Under the pieces are notes generated by a model. It made no database searches and was not told where the DNA came from. It was given only the letters and a program-made list of their open reading frames with translations. The translations under genes and the position numbers were made by a program. Below are positions 6,500-11,361 of a DNA stretch of 11,361 nt, piece by piece. Source of the stretch: JBMOGA01 sp049318625 (lineage in GTDB: Bacteria; Pseudomonadota; Alphaproteobacteria; Rhizobiales; Hyphomicrobiaceae); assembly GCA_049318625.1 (NCBI GenBank), contig JBMOGA010000089.1, positions 1-11,361 on the forward strand, given 5' to 3'. The stretch's first letter is position 1; each line of letters starts with the position of its first letter.

Positions 6500-7279
6500 T
6501 CAGCGTCCCGTCCACTGGGGCGCACGCTTGGCGAGGAACGATTCGAGCCCCTCGCGAAAATCGGCGCTTGTATAGCACTTCGCCACCAGGTCGCGGTCTT
6601 CGCCGATACCAGCGGCCTGGGCATTGCGGCGCATCAGTTCCTTGGTGATGGCGAGGGTGAGCGGGGCGTGGCCGGCGATCTGTCGGGCGAGTTCGGCGGC
6701 CCGCGCCTCGAGCGCCTCGGGGGTCTCGACGAGTTCGCCGACGAGGCCCGCGGCCAGCGCCTCCTCGCCACCGAGCAGCCGGGCGGTGAAGATCATCTCC
6801 TTGACGCGGGCCGGTCCCATCAGCGCCGACAGGCGGGCGAGATTCACCGCGGAGAGACAGTTGCCGAGCGTGCGGGCAATCGGGAATCCGAACCGAAGAT
6901 TGCGGGTGGCGATGCGCAGGTCGCAGACAGCGGCGATGGCCGCGCCGCCGCCCGTGCACACCCCGGCAATGGCGGCGATGGTGGGCACCGGGCACTGCTC
7001 GATCAGGCTCAGAATCTGGTCCATGCGGTGCTCGTAAGCGAGCCCCTGCTCCGGTTTGCCGAACACTCGGAACACCGAGATGTCGGTTCCGGCGGCGAAG
7101 GCCCGGCCGCCGGCCCCCCGGATGACCACGGCACGGGTAGCGGGATCGTCTGCCAAGCCGGTGAACAGGCCGGCGATCTCTTCGTACATCTCCAGCGTCA
7201 GCGCATTCATCTTGTCGGGCCGGTCGATGACGATGGTTAAGATGGCGCCTTCGCGCTCGGTCCGGATGAAATCGGTCAA
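6500..7279 (-). CDS. Enoyl-CoA hydratase/isomerase (crotonase) family protein
   Basis: A 259-residue crotonase-fold protein and the first gene of the minus-strand operon. Recognisable parts are IDRPDKMNALT (18-28), GGRAFAAGTDI (57-67, first oxyanion-hole segment), PVPTIAAIAGVCTGGG (97-112, second), ICDL-type strand AAVCDLRIA (116-124) and FGFPIARTLGN (130-140). In rat enoyl-CoA hydratase the two catalytic glutamates (144 and 164) would fall at Ala114 and Ile134 here, so both are missing. The protein therefore probably does not hydrate enoyl-CoA. Crotonase-fold enzymes also do isomerisation, decarboxylation, hydrolysis and dehalogenation. Translation starts at TTG (7279-7277), backed by GGGGAG 7 bases upstream (7287-7292). 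The first ATG in frame is residue 24, inside the fold, so TTG is needed. It ends 28 bases before the dehydrogenase. Confidence 0.9.
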   Translation of the reverse strand: MTDFIRTEREGAILTIVIDRPDKMNALTLEMYEEIAGLFTGLADDPATRAVVIRGAGGRAFAAGTDISVFRVFGKPEQGLAYEHRMDQILSLIEQCPVPTIAAIAGVCTGGGAAIAAVCDLRIATRNLRFGFPIARTLGNCLSAVNLARLSALMGPARVKEMIFTARLLGGEEALAAGLVGELVETPEALEARAAELARQIAGHAPLTLAITKELMRRNAQAAGIGEDRDLVAKCYTSADFREGLESFLAKRAPQWTGR

Positions 7280-7286
7280 CGGCGTG

Positions 7287-7292
7287 CTCCCC
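7287..7292 (-). promoter_or_regulatory. Ribosome binding site that decides the TTG start
   Basis: On the minus strand this is GGGGAG, 7 bases before the TTG codon that begins the crotonase gene. It is the only good Shine-Dalgarno match near the 5' end of that reading frame, and it supports the rare start codon. Confidence 0.6.
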
Positions 7293-7320
7293 AGTTCGGC
7301 CGCTACGTCGGCCAGCTGTC

Positions 7321-7349
7321 ATTGAAGCGCCAGGGTGGCGCTGCGGCAA
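7321..7349 (-). promoter_or_regulatory. Promoter of the minus-strand catabolic operon
   Basis: Reading the minus strand, TTGCCG (7349-7344) and TTCAAT (7326-7321) are separated by exactly 17 bases, each matching the sigma70 consensus at four of six positions. Transcription would begin near 7314, giving a leader of roughly 35 bases that includes the GGGGAG ribosome site. This is the best promoter in the window. Confidence 0.5.
7326..7342. promoter_or_regulatory. Palindromic operator candidate inside the promoter spacer
   Basis: AGCGCCAGGGTGGCGCT is a perfect 7-3-7 palindrome that fills the spacer between the -35 and -10 elements of the minus-strand promoter. A dimeric regulator bound here would block RNA polymerase, so a repressor (GntR or IclR type, for instance) is the simplest reading. 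An activator that reshapes the spacer, as MerR proteins do, is less likely because the spacing is a normal 17. No regulator gene is in the window. Confidence 0.45.
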
Positions 7350-7384
7350 GCCCGCAACGCACATTCACGATGCCACGCGCCTAC

Positions 7385-7417
7385 TTGTGGACGGCGCCCC
7401 CCGACCTCGGCTAGCGT
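7385..7417 (+). promoter_or_regulatory. Tentative promoter for tctB-tctA-amidase
   Basis: TTGTGG (7385-7390) as -35 and the GGCTAGCGT block (7409-7417) as -10 region; GGCTAG gives a spacing of 18. The -10 match is poor, but CTAG-containing -10 regions are seen in some alphaproteobacterial promoters. It is placed sensibly upstream of the palindrome at 7445-7460. Confidence 0.3.
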
Positions 7418-7444
7418 GCAAGATCTTTAGGGGAAATTCGGGGG

Positions 7445-7460
7445 TGTCCGCAGTCGGACA
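7445..7460. promoter_or_regulatory. Second palindrome and GTCCGAC repeats ahead of tctB
   Basis: TGTCCG-CAGT-CGGACA is a perfect 6-4-6 palindrome just downstream of the tentative tctB promoter. The same heptamer recurs: GTCGGAC at 7453-7459, GTCCGAC at 7484-7490 and TTCGGAC at 7522-7528. This could be an array of sites for one regulator or an mRNA leader hairpin. The repeats are seen directly; binding is inferred. Confidence 0.35.
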
Positions 7461-7510
7461 ACAAGGGCGCGCGACGAACGCGGGTCCGACCTCGGTGGGG
7501 GGCGCAGTTC

Positions 7511-7561
7511 ATGTCGAGACATTCGGACGTCGGGTTCGGTCGCGGAGGCTCGGCATCGTGA
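7511..7561 (+). CDS. Possible 16-residue leader peptide before tctB
   Basis: A short frame reading MSRHSDVGFGRGGSAS. Its TGA stop (7559-7561) overlaps the GTG start of tctB (7558-7560) as GTGA, the arrangement used for translational coupling, and a G-rich GGTGGGGGG run precedes its ATG. The peptide has no run of a single amino acid that would suggest classic attenuation. A frame this short could easily arise by chance. Confidence 0.2.
   Translation: MSRHSDVGFGRGGSAS
7544..7548 (+). promoter_or_regulatory. Ribosome binding site that decides the GTG start of tctB
   Basis: GGAGG lies 9 bases ahead of the GTG at 7558. It makes this start far more likely than the ATG at 7387, which would add 57 residues of polar, non-homologous sequence ahead of the first membrane helix. 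Confidence 0.6.
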
Positions 7562-8031
7562 GATCCCCTCAAGACCTCGGGGCCGGGCTTTTCCTGCTCG
7601 CCATCGCGCTGTTCGCCTTCTGGGGCACGTGGTCTCTCGACCTCGGCACGCTCCGCAGCATCGGGCCCGGCATGCTGCCGCGGGCCACCGCCATTCTGGT
7701 CGCCGGGTTCGGGATCCTGCTGATCATCTCGTCGTTCGCGACACAGGGTTCCCCGCTCGACCGCTGGCACATTCGCGGCCCCTTCTTCGTGCTCGGCGCG
7801 GCACTGCTGTTCGCATGGACCGTGCGGCCCCTCGGCCTGATCGTCGCCGGGCCGCTGTGTCTGATGTTCGGATCGATGGCCGACAAGGCGACACGGCCGG
7901 TCGAGATCGTGATTTTCGCCGTGGTCATGACCGCACTGTGCATCGGCATGTTCGGGTTCATCCTCGGCCTGCCGATCCCGATCATGCCGACCTCCCTGCC
8001 CTATCCCCTCGACATGCTGAAAGCAGGGTGA
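7558..8031 (+). CDS. Tripartite tricarboxylate transporter small membrane subunit (TctB family)
   Basis: A 157-residue integral membrane protein, the normal TctB length once the GTG start is used. Four hydrophobic segments are visible: about 6-24, 41-60, 73-90 (continuing into a second short segment to about 105) and 118-145. The loop after the first helix contains LDLGTLRSIGPGMLPRA, the conserved G-P-G-hydrophobic-P motif of the family. TctB is the poorly conserved small subunit of the three-part secondary carboxylate carrier; it sits in the inner membrane with TctA. The gene ends 7 bases before tctA. It faces away from the minus-strand operon across a 278-base control region, and a possible short leader peptide overlaps its start. 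Confidence 0.88.
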   Translation: MRSPQDLGAGLFLLAIALFAFWGTWSLDLGTLRSIGPGMLPRATAILVAGFGILLIISSFATQGSPLDRWHIRGPFFVLGAALLFAWTVRPLGLIVAGPLCLMFGSMADKATRPVEIVIFAVVMTALCIGMFGFILGLPIPIMPTSLPYPLDMLKAG

Positions 8032-8038
8032 GTTCGAG

Positions 8039-9541
8039 ATGTTCGACCTAGTCAACAATCTCTCCCTTGGGTTCGCGGTCGCGCTGTCGCTGCAGAACCT
8101 CGGCCTGTGCTTCCTCGGCTGCTTGATCGGCACCCTGATCGGCGTTCTGCCGGGCGTCGGGCCGATTGCGACCATCGCCATGCTGCTGCCGATCACCTTC
8201 GGGCTCGATCCCGTCGGCGCGTTGATCATGCTGGCCGGAATCTACTACGGCGCCCAGTACGGTGGTTCGACCACGGCCATCCTGGTCAACATCCCCGGCG
8301 AGGCCACGTCGGTCGTCACCGTGCTCGACGGGCACGAGATGGCCAAGCAGGGCCGCGCCGGCATAGCGCTCGGCCTCGCGGCAATCGGCTCGTTCATCGC
8401 CGGCACCATCGCGACCCTGATCATCGCGGCGCTCGGCGCGCCGCTGACCAAGCTCGCGCTGCTGTTTGGACCGGCCGACTACTTCGCGCTGATGGTGATG
8501 GGCCTGATGTTCGCGGTCGTGCTGGCGCGCGGGTCGATCCCCAAAGCGGTCGCGATGATCCTGCTCGGCATCCTGCTGTCCACCGTCGGCACCGACCTCG
8601 AAACGGGCGAGGAGCGGCTGACGTTCGGTTTCACGGCGATCAGCGACGGCATCGACTTCGCGGTGATCGCCATGGGGCTGTTCGGGTTCGCGGAGATCTT
8701 GCGCAACCTCGAGAACCCGGAGGCGCGCGACGTCGTGCGCGGCACCATCGGCCGGTTGCTGCCGGGCGCCGCCGAGATGCGGCAGGCGATCCTGCCGATC
8801 CTGCGCGGCACCGGCATCGGATCGGTGCTGGGACTGCTGCCCGGCAACGGCGCGGTGCTCGGTCCGTTCGCGTCCTACACGATCGAGAAAAAGATCGCCG
8901 CCGATCCGAGCCGCTTCGGCAAGGGCGCCATCGAGGGTATCGCCGGGCCCGAATCCGCCAACAACGCTGGCGCACAGACCGCGTTCATCCCGCTGCTGAC
9001 GCTCGGCATCCCGCCGAATGCCGTGATGGCGATCATGGTCGGCGCCATGACCATCCACGGCATCGTGCCCGGCCCGCAGATCATCACCAAGCAGCCGCAG
9101 CTGTTCTGGGGCATGATCGCGTCCATGTGGCTCGGCAACCTCATGCTGCTGATCATCAACCTGCCGATGATCGGGCTGTGGGTGCGGCTGCTCAAGGTTC
9201 CCTACCGGCTGATGTTCCCAGCCATCCTGCTGTTCTGCTGCATCGGCATCTACTCGGTTAACAACAGTCCCGCCGACGTCGCGATGGTCGCCACGTTCGG
9301 GTTGTTCGGGTACGCCCTCATCAAGTTCGGGTTCGAGCCGGCGCCGCTCCTGCTCGGCTTCGTGCTCGGGCGCCTGATGGAGGAGAAGCTGCGGCAGGCC
9401 CTGGTGATCGCCCGCGGCGATCTGTGGGTGTTCCTGGAGCGGCCGCTCAGCGCCTCGCTGCTGGCGATCGCCGCACTGATCCTGCTGGTCGCGCTGCTGC
9501 CGTCGATCCGGAAGAGCCGTGACGAGGTGTTCCAGGACTAG
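8039..9541 (+). CDS. Tripartite tricarboxylate transporter large permease (TctA family)
   Basis: A 500-residue polytopic inner-membrane permease, full family length with about a dozen membrane segments. The two inverted halves each carry the signature glycine/proline loop: GVLPGVGPIATIAMLLP from residue 35 and GSVLGLLPGNGAVLGPF from about 261. Also typical are YYGAQYGGSTTAILVNIPGE (about 68-88) and GPESANNAGAQTAFIPLLTLGIP (about 303-326). It carries the transport path and, with TctB and a periplasmic TctC, takes up carboxylates using an ion gradient. Its only TctC candidate in view is the gene at 213-1199. The short C-terminal tail (RKSRDEVFQD) is cytoplasmic. A 9-bp hairpin follows the stop before the amidase gene. 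Confidence 0.95.
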   Translation: MFDLVNNLSLGFAVALSLQNLGLCFLGCLIGTLIGVLPGVGPIATIAMLLPITFGLDPVGALIMLAGIYYGAQYGGSTTAILVNIPGEATSVVTVLDGHEMAKQGRAGIALGLAAIGSFIAGTIATLIIAALGAPLTKLALLFGPADYFALMVMGLMFAVVLARGSIPKAVAMILLGILLSTVGTDLETGEERLTFGFTAISDGIDFAVIAMGLFGFAEILRNLENPEARDVVRGTIGRLLPGAAEMRQAILPILRGTGIGSVLGLLPGNGAVLGPFASYTIEKKIAADPSRFGKGAIEGIAGPESANNAGAQTAFIPLLTLGIPPNAVMAIMVGAMTIHGIVPGPQIITKQPQLFWGMIASMWLGNLMLLIINLPMIGLWVRLLKVPYRLMFPAILLFCCIGIYSVNNSPADVAMVATFGLFGYALIKFGFEPAPLLLGFVLGRLMEEKLRQALVIARGDLWVFLERPLSASLLAIAALILLVALLPSIRKSRDEVFQD

Positions 9542-9548
9542 CCGGCAC

Positions 9549-9571
9549 GGCGGCGGGCGCGTCCCGCCGCC
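9549..9571 (+). other. Intercistronic hairpin between tctA and amidase
   Basis: A perfect 9-bp stem, GGCGGCGGG (9549-9557) with CCCGCCGCC (9563-9571), and a 5-base loop, in the 57-base gap. No T-run follows. As with the hairpin after the binding-protein gene, it may stabilise the upstream message or reduce read-through to the amidase rather than stop it. Confidence 0.5.
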
Positions 9572-9598
9572 CCGGTCCCATCCCCACGCGAGGCCCCG

Positions 9599-10927
9599 AT
9601 GACCGCGAACCTTCTGACTGCAACGGAGGCCGCCGCCGCCATGGCGCGCGGCGACATCACGTCGCTCGAACTCGTCGACGCCTGTCTGGCGCGGATCGCG
9701 GCGCGAGAGGGCGAGGTGCGCGCCTTTGCCCATCTCGACGCGGAGCATGCCCGTGCGCAGGCCCGCGACGCCGATCTCGCGCGCCGCGCCGGCAGGGGCG
9801 TCGGGCCGCTGCACGGCCTGCCGGTCGGCGTGAAGGACATCATCGACACGGCCGACATGCCGACCCAGAACGGCTGCAAGGCCGACGAGGGACGGCAGCC
9901 GAAACAGGACGCCTTCTGCGTCGCCGCGCTGCGCGCCGCCGGCGCCGTGATCATCGGCAAGACCGTGACGACGGAACTCGCGACCCTGACGCCGCCGCCG
10001 ACCCGCAATCCACGTAACCTGGCCCATACCCCGGGCGGGTCGTCGTCGGGCTCGGCCGCCGGCGTCGCCGATGGCATGTTCCCGCTGGCGCTCGGCACGC
10101 AGACCGGCGGCTCGGTGATCCGCCCGGCGTCGTTCTGCGGCATCCATGCCCTGAAGCCGACGCTCGGGCTGATCTCGCGGCGCGGCGTGACGCTGCAGTC
10201 GCACACGCTCGATACCGTCGGTGTCTATGGCCGATCCGTCGCCGACCTGGCGCTGATCGCCGATGCACTGTCCGGTCACGATCCCGATGATCCGGTGAGC
10301 TACGCGCGCAGCCGCCCGCAGCTCAGTGCCATTGCCGCGACCGAGCCGCCCGTGCCGCCCTCGTTCGCATTCGTCAAGCTCGCCGGCTGGGAGACCGACG
10401 CCGATCCGGTCGCGCGCGAGGCCATCGACGAACTGGTGGCCGAACTCGGCGACCGGTGCACGACATTCGATCAGGCGTCGTTCGGCGGCGCCGTCGAGGC
10501 GCAGCGCACGGTCCAAGCCGCCGAGAACGGGCACCACTACGGTCCGCTCATGGAGCGCTCACCGGATGGCCTGACGACGGGCTTGAAGGATCGGCTGACG
10601 GCCGGCCTCAAGATCTCGGCGCGCGCCTATCTCGATGCCATCGCCCGGCGCGAGGCCGGTTATGCGATCGTCGAGGATTTGTGCTCCAACTATAGCGCCA
10701 TCCTGACATTGTCGGCCCCCGGACCGGCGCCCAAGGGCTATGGCACGACGGGCAATCCTGTGTTCAACGGGCTATGGACGTTCCTCGGCGTGCCCTGCGT
10801 GTCGTTGCCGCTGCTGGAGGTCGACGGGCTGCCGATCGGTGTGCAGTTGGTCGGCATGCGGCGCGACGACGGTCGGCTTCTGCGCACGGCCCGCTGGCTC
10901 GACCGGCATATCGCAGCGCTTCAATAG
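9599..10927 (+). CDS. Amidase signature family hydrolase
   Basis: A 442-residue amidase-signature enzyme. The Ser-cisSer-Lys triad is intact: Lys79 in LPVGVKDIID, Ser148 in PGGSSSGSAAG and nucleophile Ser172 in GTQTGGSVIRPA. The spacings (69 from Lys to cis-Ser, 24 from cis-Ser to Ser) equal those of malonamidase E2, so the active site should work. The C-terminal part (GNPVFNGLWTFLGVPCVSLPL, from about 383) is the usual substrate-side end. The family cleaves amide bonds of very varied small molecules; there is no GatB or GatC partner gene nearby, so a tRNA amidotransferase role is unlikely. Being third in the tctBA unit, it may release a carboxylate or ammonia from the imported compound. It has no signal peptide, so it is cytoplasmic. 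The ribosome site is weak (GAGG), and the hairpin ahead may lower its expression. Confidence 0.92.
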   Translation: MTANLLTATEAAAAMARGDITSLELVDACLARIAAREGEVRAFAHLDAEHARAQARDADLARRAGRGVGPLHGLPVGVKDIIDTADMPTQNGCKADEGRQPKQDAFCVAALRAAGAVIIGKTVTTELATLTPPPTRNPRNLAHTPGGSSSGSAAGVADGMFPLALGTQTGGSVIRPASFCGIHALKPTLGLISRRGVTLQSHTLDTVGVYGRSVADLALIADALSGHDPDDPVSYARSRPQLSAIAATEPPVPPSFAFVKLAGWETDADPVAREAIDELVAELGDRCTTFDQASFGGAVEAQRTVQAAENGHHYGPLMERSPDGLTTGLKDRLTAGLKISARAYLDAIARREAGYAIVEDLCSNYSAILTLSAPGPAPKGYGTTGNPVFNGLWTFLGVPCVSLPLLEVDGLPIGVQLVGMRRDDGRLLRTARWLDRHIAALQ

Positions 10928-10954
10928 GCCGGGTGGCCGGCCCCGGGTGCCGTG

Positions 10955-10983
10955 TCATGGCCCCGGCGGGGCCGAGGCCATGA
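10955..10983. terminator. Bidirectional terminator candidate between amidase and Sel1 remnant
   Basis: An 8-bp stem TCATGGCC (10955-10962) with GGCCATGA (10976-10983); an alternative inner stem GGCCCC/GGGGCC (10959-10964, 10968-10973) can form instead. It lies between converging genes, where a shared terminator is expected, but lacks a T-run on either strand. Confidence 0.45.
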
Positions 10984-11010
10984 CCTTCACGTGGCTGTGC
11001 GTCGGTCCGG

Positions 11011-11334
11011 TCAGGCGCCGCCCGGCTTGACGGCGGCCGCCGCGGTCCGGTCGCCTGGATGTGGTTTCACCGGCACGGCCGCGGCTTTGGCATAGCCGAG
11101 CGCGCCCAGGGCTTGGCCGGCGTCGGCGTGCCCGTTGGCCGCCGCCCGGGCGTACCAGCCTGCCGCACTGGCCACGTCCCGCCGCATCCCTTCGCCGGCT
11201 TCGGCCATCACGCCGAGGTTGTACATCGCGTCCGACTGACCGGCCGCCGCAGCACGGTCGTACCAGCGGCGTGCCTCGCCGAAGTCCTGCTTCACGCCGC
11301 GGCCCTTGTGCGCGGCGGCGATCAAGGTGAGAAC
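11011..11334 (-). pseudogene. Truncated Sel1-repeat (TPR-like) protein, 5' end missing
   Basis: The remaining frame encodes about two Sel1-like repeats of the A-x-x-W/Y-x-x-x-A-A-x-x-G-x-x-x-A type: GRGVKQDFGEARRWYDRAA then AGQSDAMYNLGVMAEAGEGM and RRDVASAAGWYARAAANGHADAGQALG. A short Ala/Pro/Lys-rich tail follows. Sel1 proteins normally have several more repeats and often a signal peptide. Here the frame opens in the middle of a repeat, and the only start is a TTG at 11325 without a good ribosome site. An in-frame TGA (11337-11335) lies just upstream, within sequence that looks foreign (11328-11361). I read this as the 3' remnant of a larger gene broken by an insertion or rearrangement. It could still be expressed from a start outside the repeat pattern, but that is unlikely. 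It converges on the amidase gene. Confidence 0.65.
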
Positions 11335-11361
11335 TCAGCGTCAATCAGGATGAGAACTTTG
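11328..11361. mobile_element. Possible insertion-sequence end (IS21-like terminal repeats)
   Basis: TGAGAACT occurs twice in direct orientation (11328-11335 and 11351-11358), in the contexts AGGTGAGAACT and AGGATGAGAACT, with AGCGTCAATC between them. Sub-terminal direct repeats of a GTCAA...GATGAGAAC kind remind me of IS21-family ends, where transposase binds. The base composition is less G+C-rich than the rest of the window, and the Sel1 coding pattern stops here. No transposase is visible because the window ends; the family is an impression from memory. Confidence 0.4.

Noticed and set aside
4960..6648. A 562-codon plus-strand frame opposite the dehalogenase and dehydrogenase genes
   Set aside because: It is antisense to two genes with intact catalytic residues, and no recognisable protein features are present.
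6408..7364. A 318-codon minus-strand frame overlapping the crotonase gene in another frame
   Set aside because: It is a same-strand shadow of the crotonase gene; the crotonase frame has the domain motifs, and this one is Arg/Pro-rich with none.
7387..7557. A 57-residue N-terminal extension of TctB from the ATG at 7387
   Set aside because: The extension lies over the control region, is polar and lacks family similarity, whereas the GTG at 7558 has a good GGAGG and gives normal TctB length.
8048..10537. An 829-codon open frame on the minus strand opposite tctA and the amidase gene
   Set aside because: It is antisense to two well-conserved genes. Its product is rich in Arg, Asp, Gln and His with no domain pattern, as expected from the complementary frame of G+C-rich coding DNA.

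Overview
The window comes from a high-G+C bacterial chromosome, most likely a soil or freshwater alphaproteobacterium. This is inferred from codon use, from the Bug/TctC and TctBA transporter families, and from the mix of catabolic genes; the exact lineage cannot be read from the sequence. It looks like a catabolic locus for an unknown small carboxylate or amide-derived compound. There are 11 complete protein genes, one broken gene at the right edge, and no tRNA, rRNA or CRISPR.

Layout. (1) Bases 213-2945, plus strand: a periplasmic tricarboxylate-type binding protein (TctC/Bug), then the large and small subunits of a divergent aconitase-X (AcnX) dehydratase. A strong 13-bp hairpin separates the binding protein from the AcnX pair, whose genes overlap by one base. 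(2) Bases 7279-2973, minus strand: a tight run of a crotonase-fold protein (TTG start), a 3-hydroxyisobutyrate dehydrogenase-like enzyme, a type II 2-haloacid dehalogenase, a 2-hydroxychromene-2-carboxylate isomerase-like (kappa-GST) protein, a small unknown two-helix membrane protein, and, after a 120-bp gap, a glutathione S-transferase. (3) Bases 7558-10927, plus strand: TctB, TctA and an amidase-signature hydrolase. (4) Bases 11011-11334, minus strand: the remnant of a Sel1-repeat gene, cut off where sequence resembling the end of an insertion element begins.

The 278-bp gap between the two divergent transcription units (7280-7557) is the control region. A good promoter for the minus operon has its whole 17-bp spacer filled by a perfect palindrome, which is a likely operator. 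The tctB side carries a second palindrome, repeats of GTCCGAC, and possibly a 16-codon leader peptide. No regulator gene lies in the window.

How the parts may work together (inference): TctC captures a substrate in the periplasm and TctBA imports it. The amidase may release a carboxylate from an amide, AcnX may dehydrate a hydroxy acid, and the crotonase-fold and hydroxyacid-dehydrogenase proteins may process the carbon skeleton. The dehalogenase and the two thiol-transferase-fold proteins hint at a halogenated, aromatic or otherwise electrophilic substrate. The AcnX pair and the crotonase both lack residues typical of the characterised members of their families, so the chemistry is probably not one of the textbook pathways.
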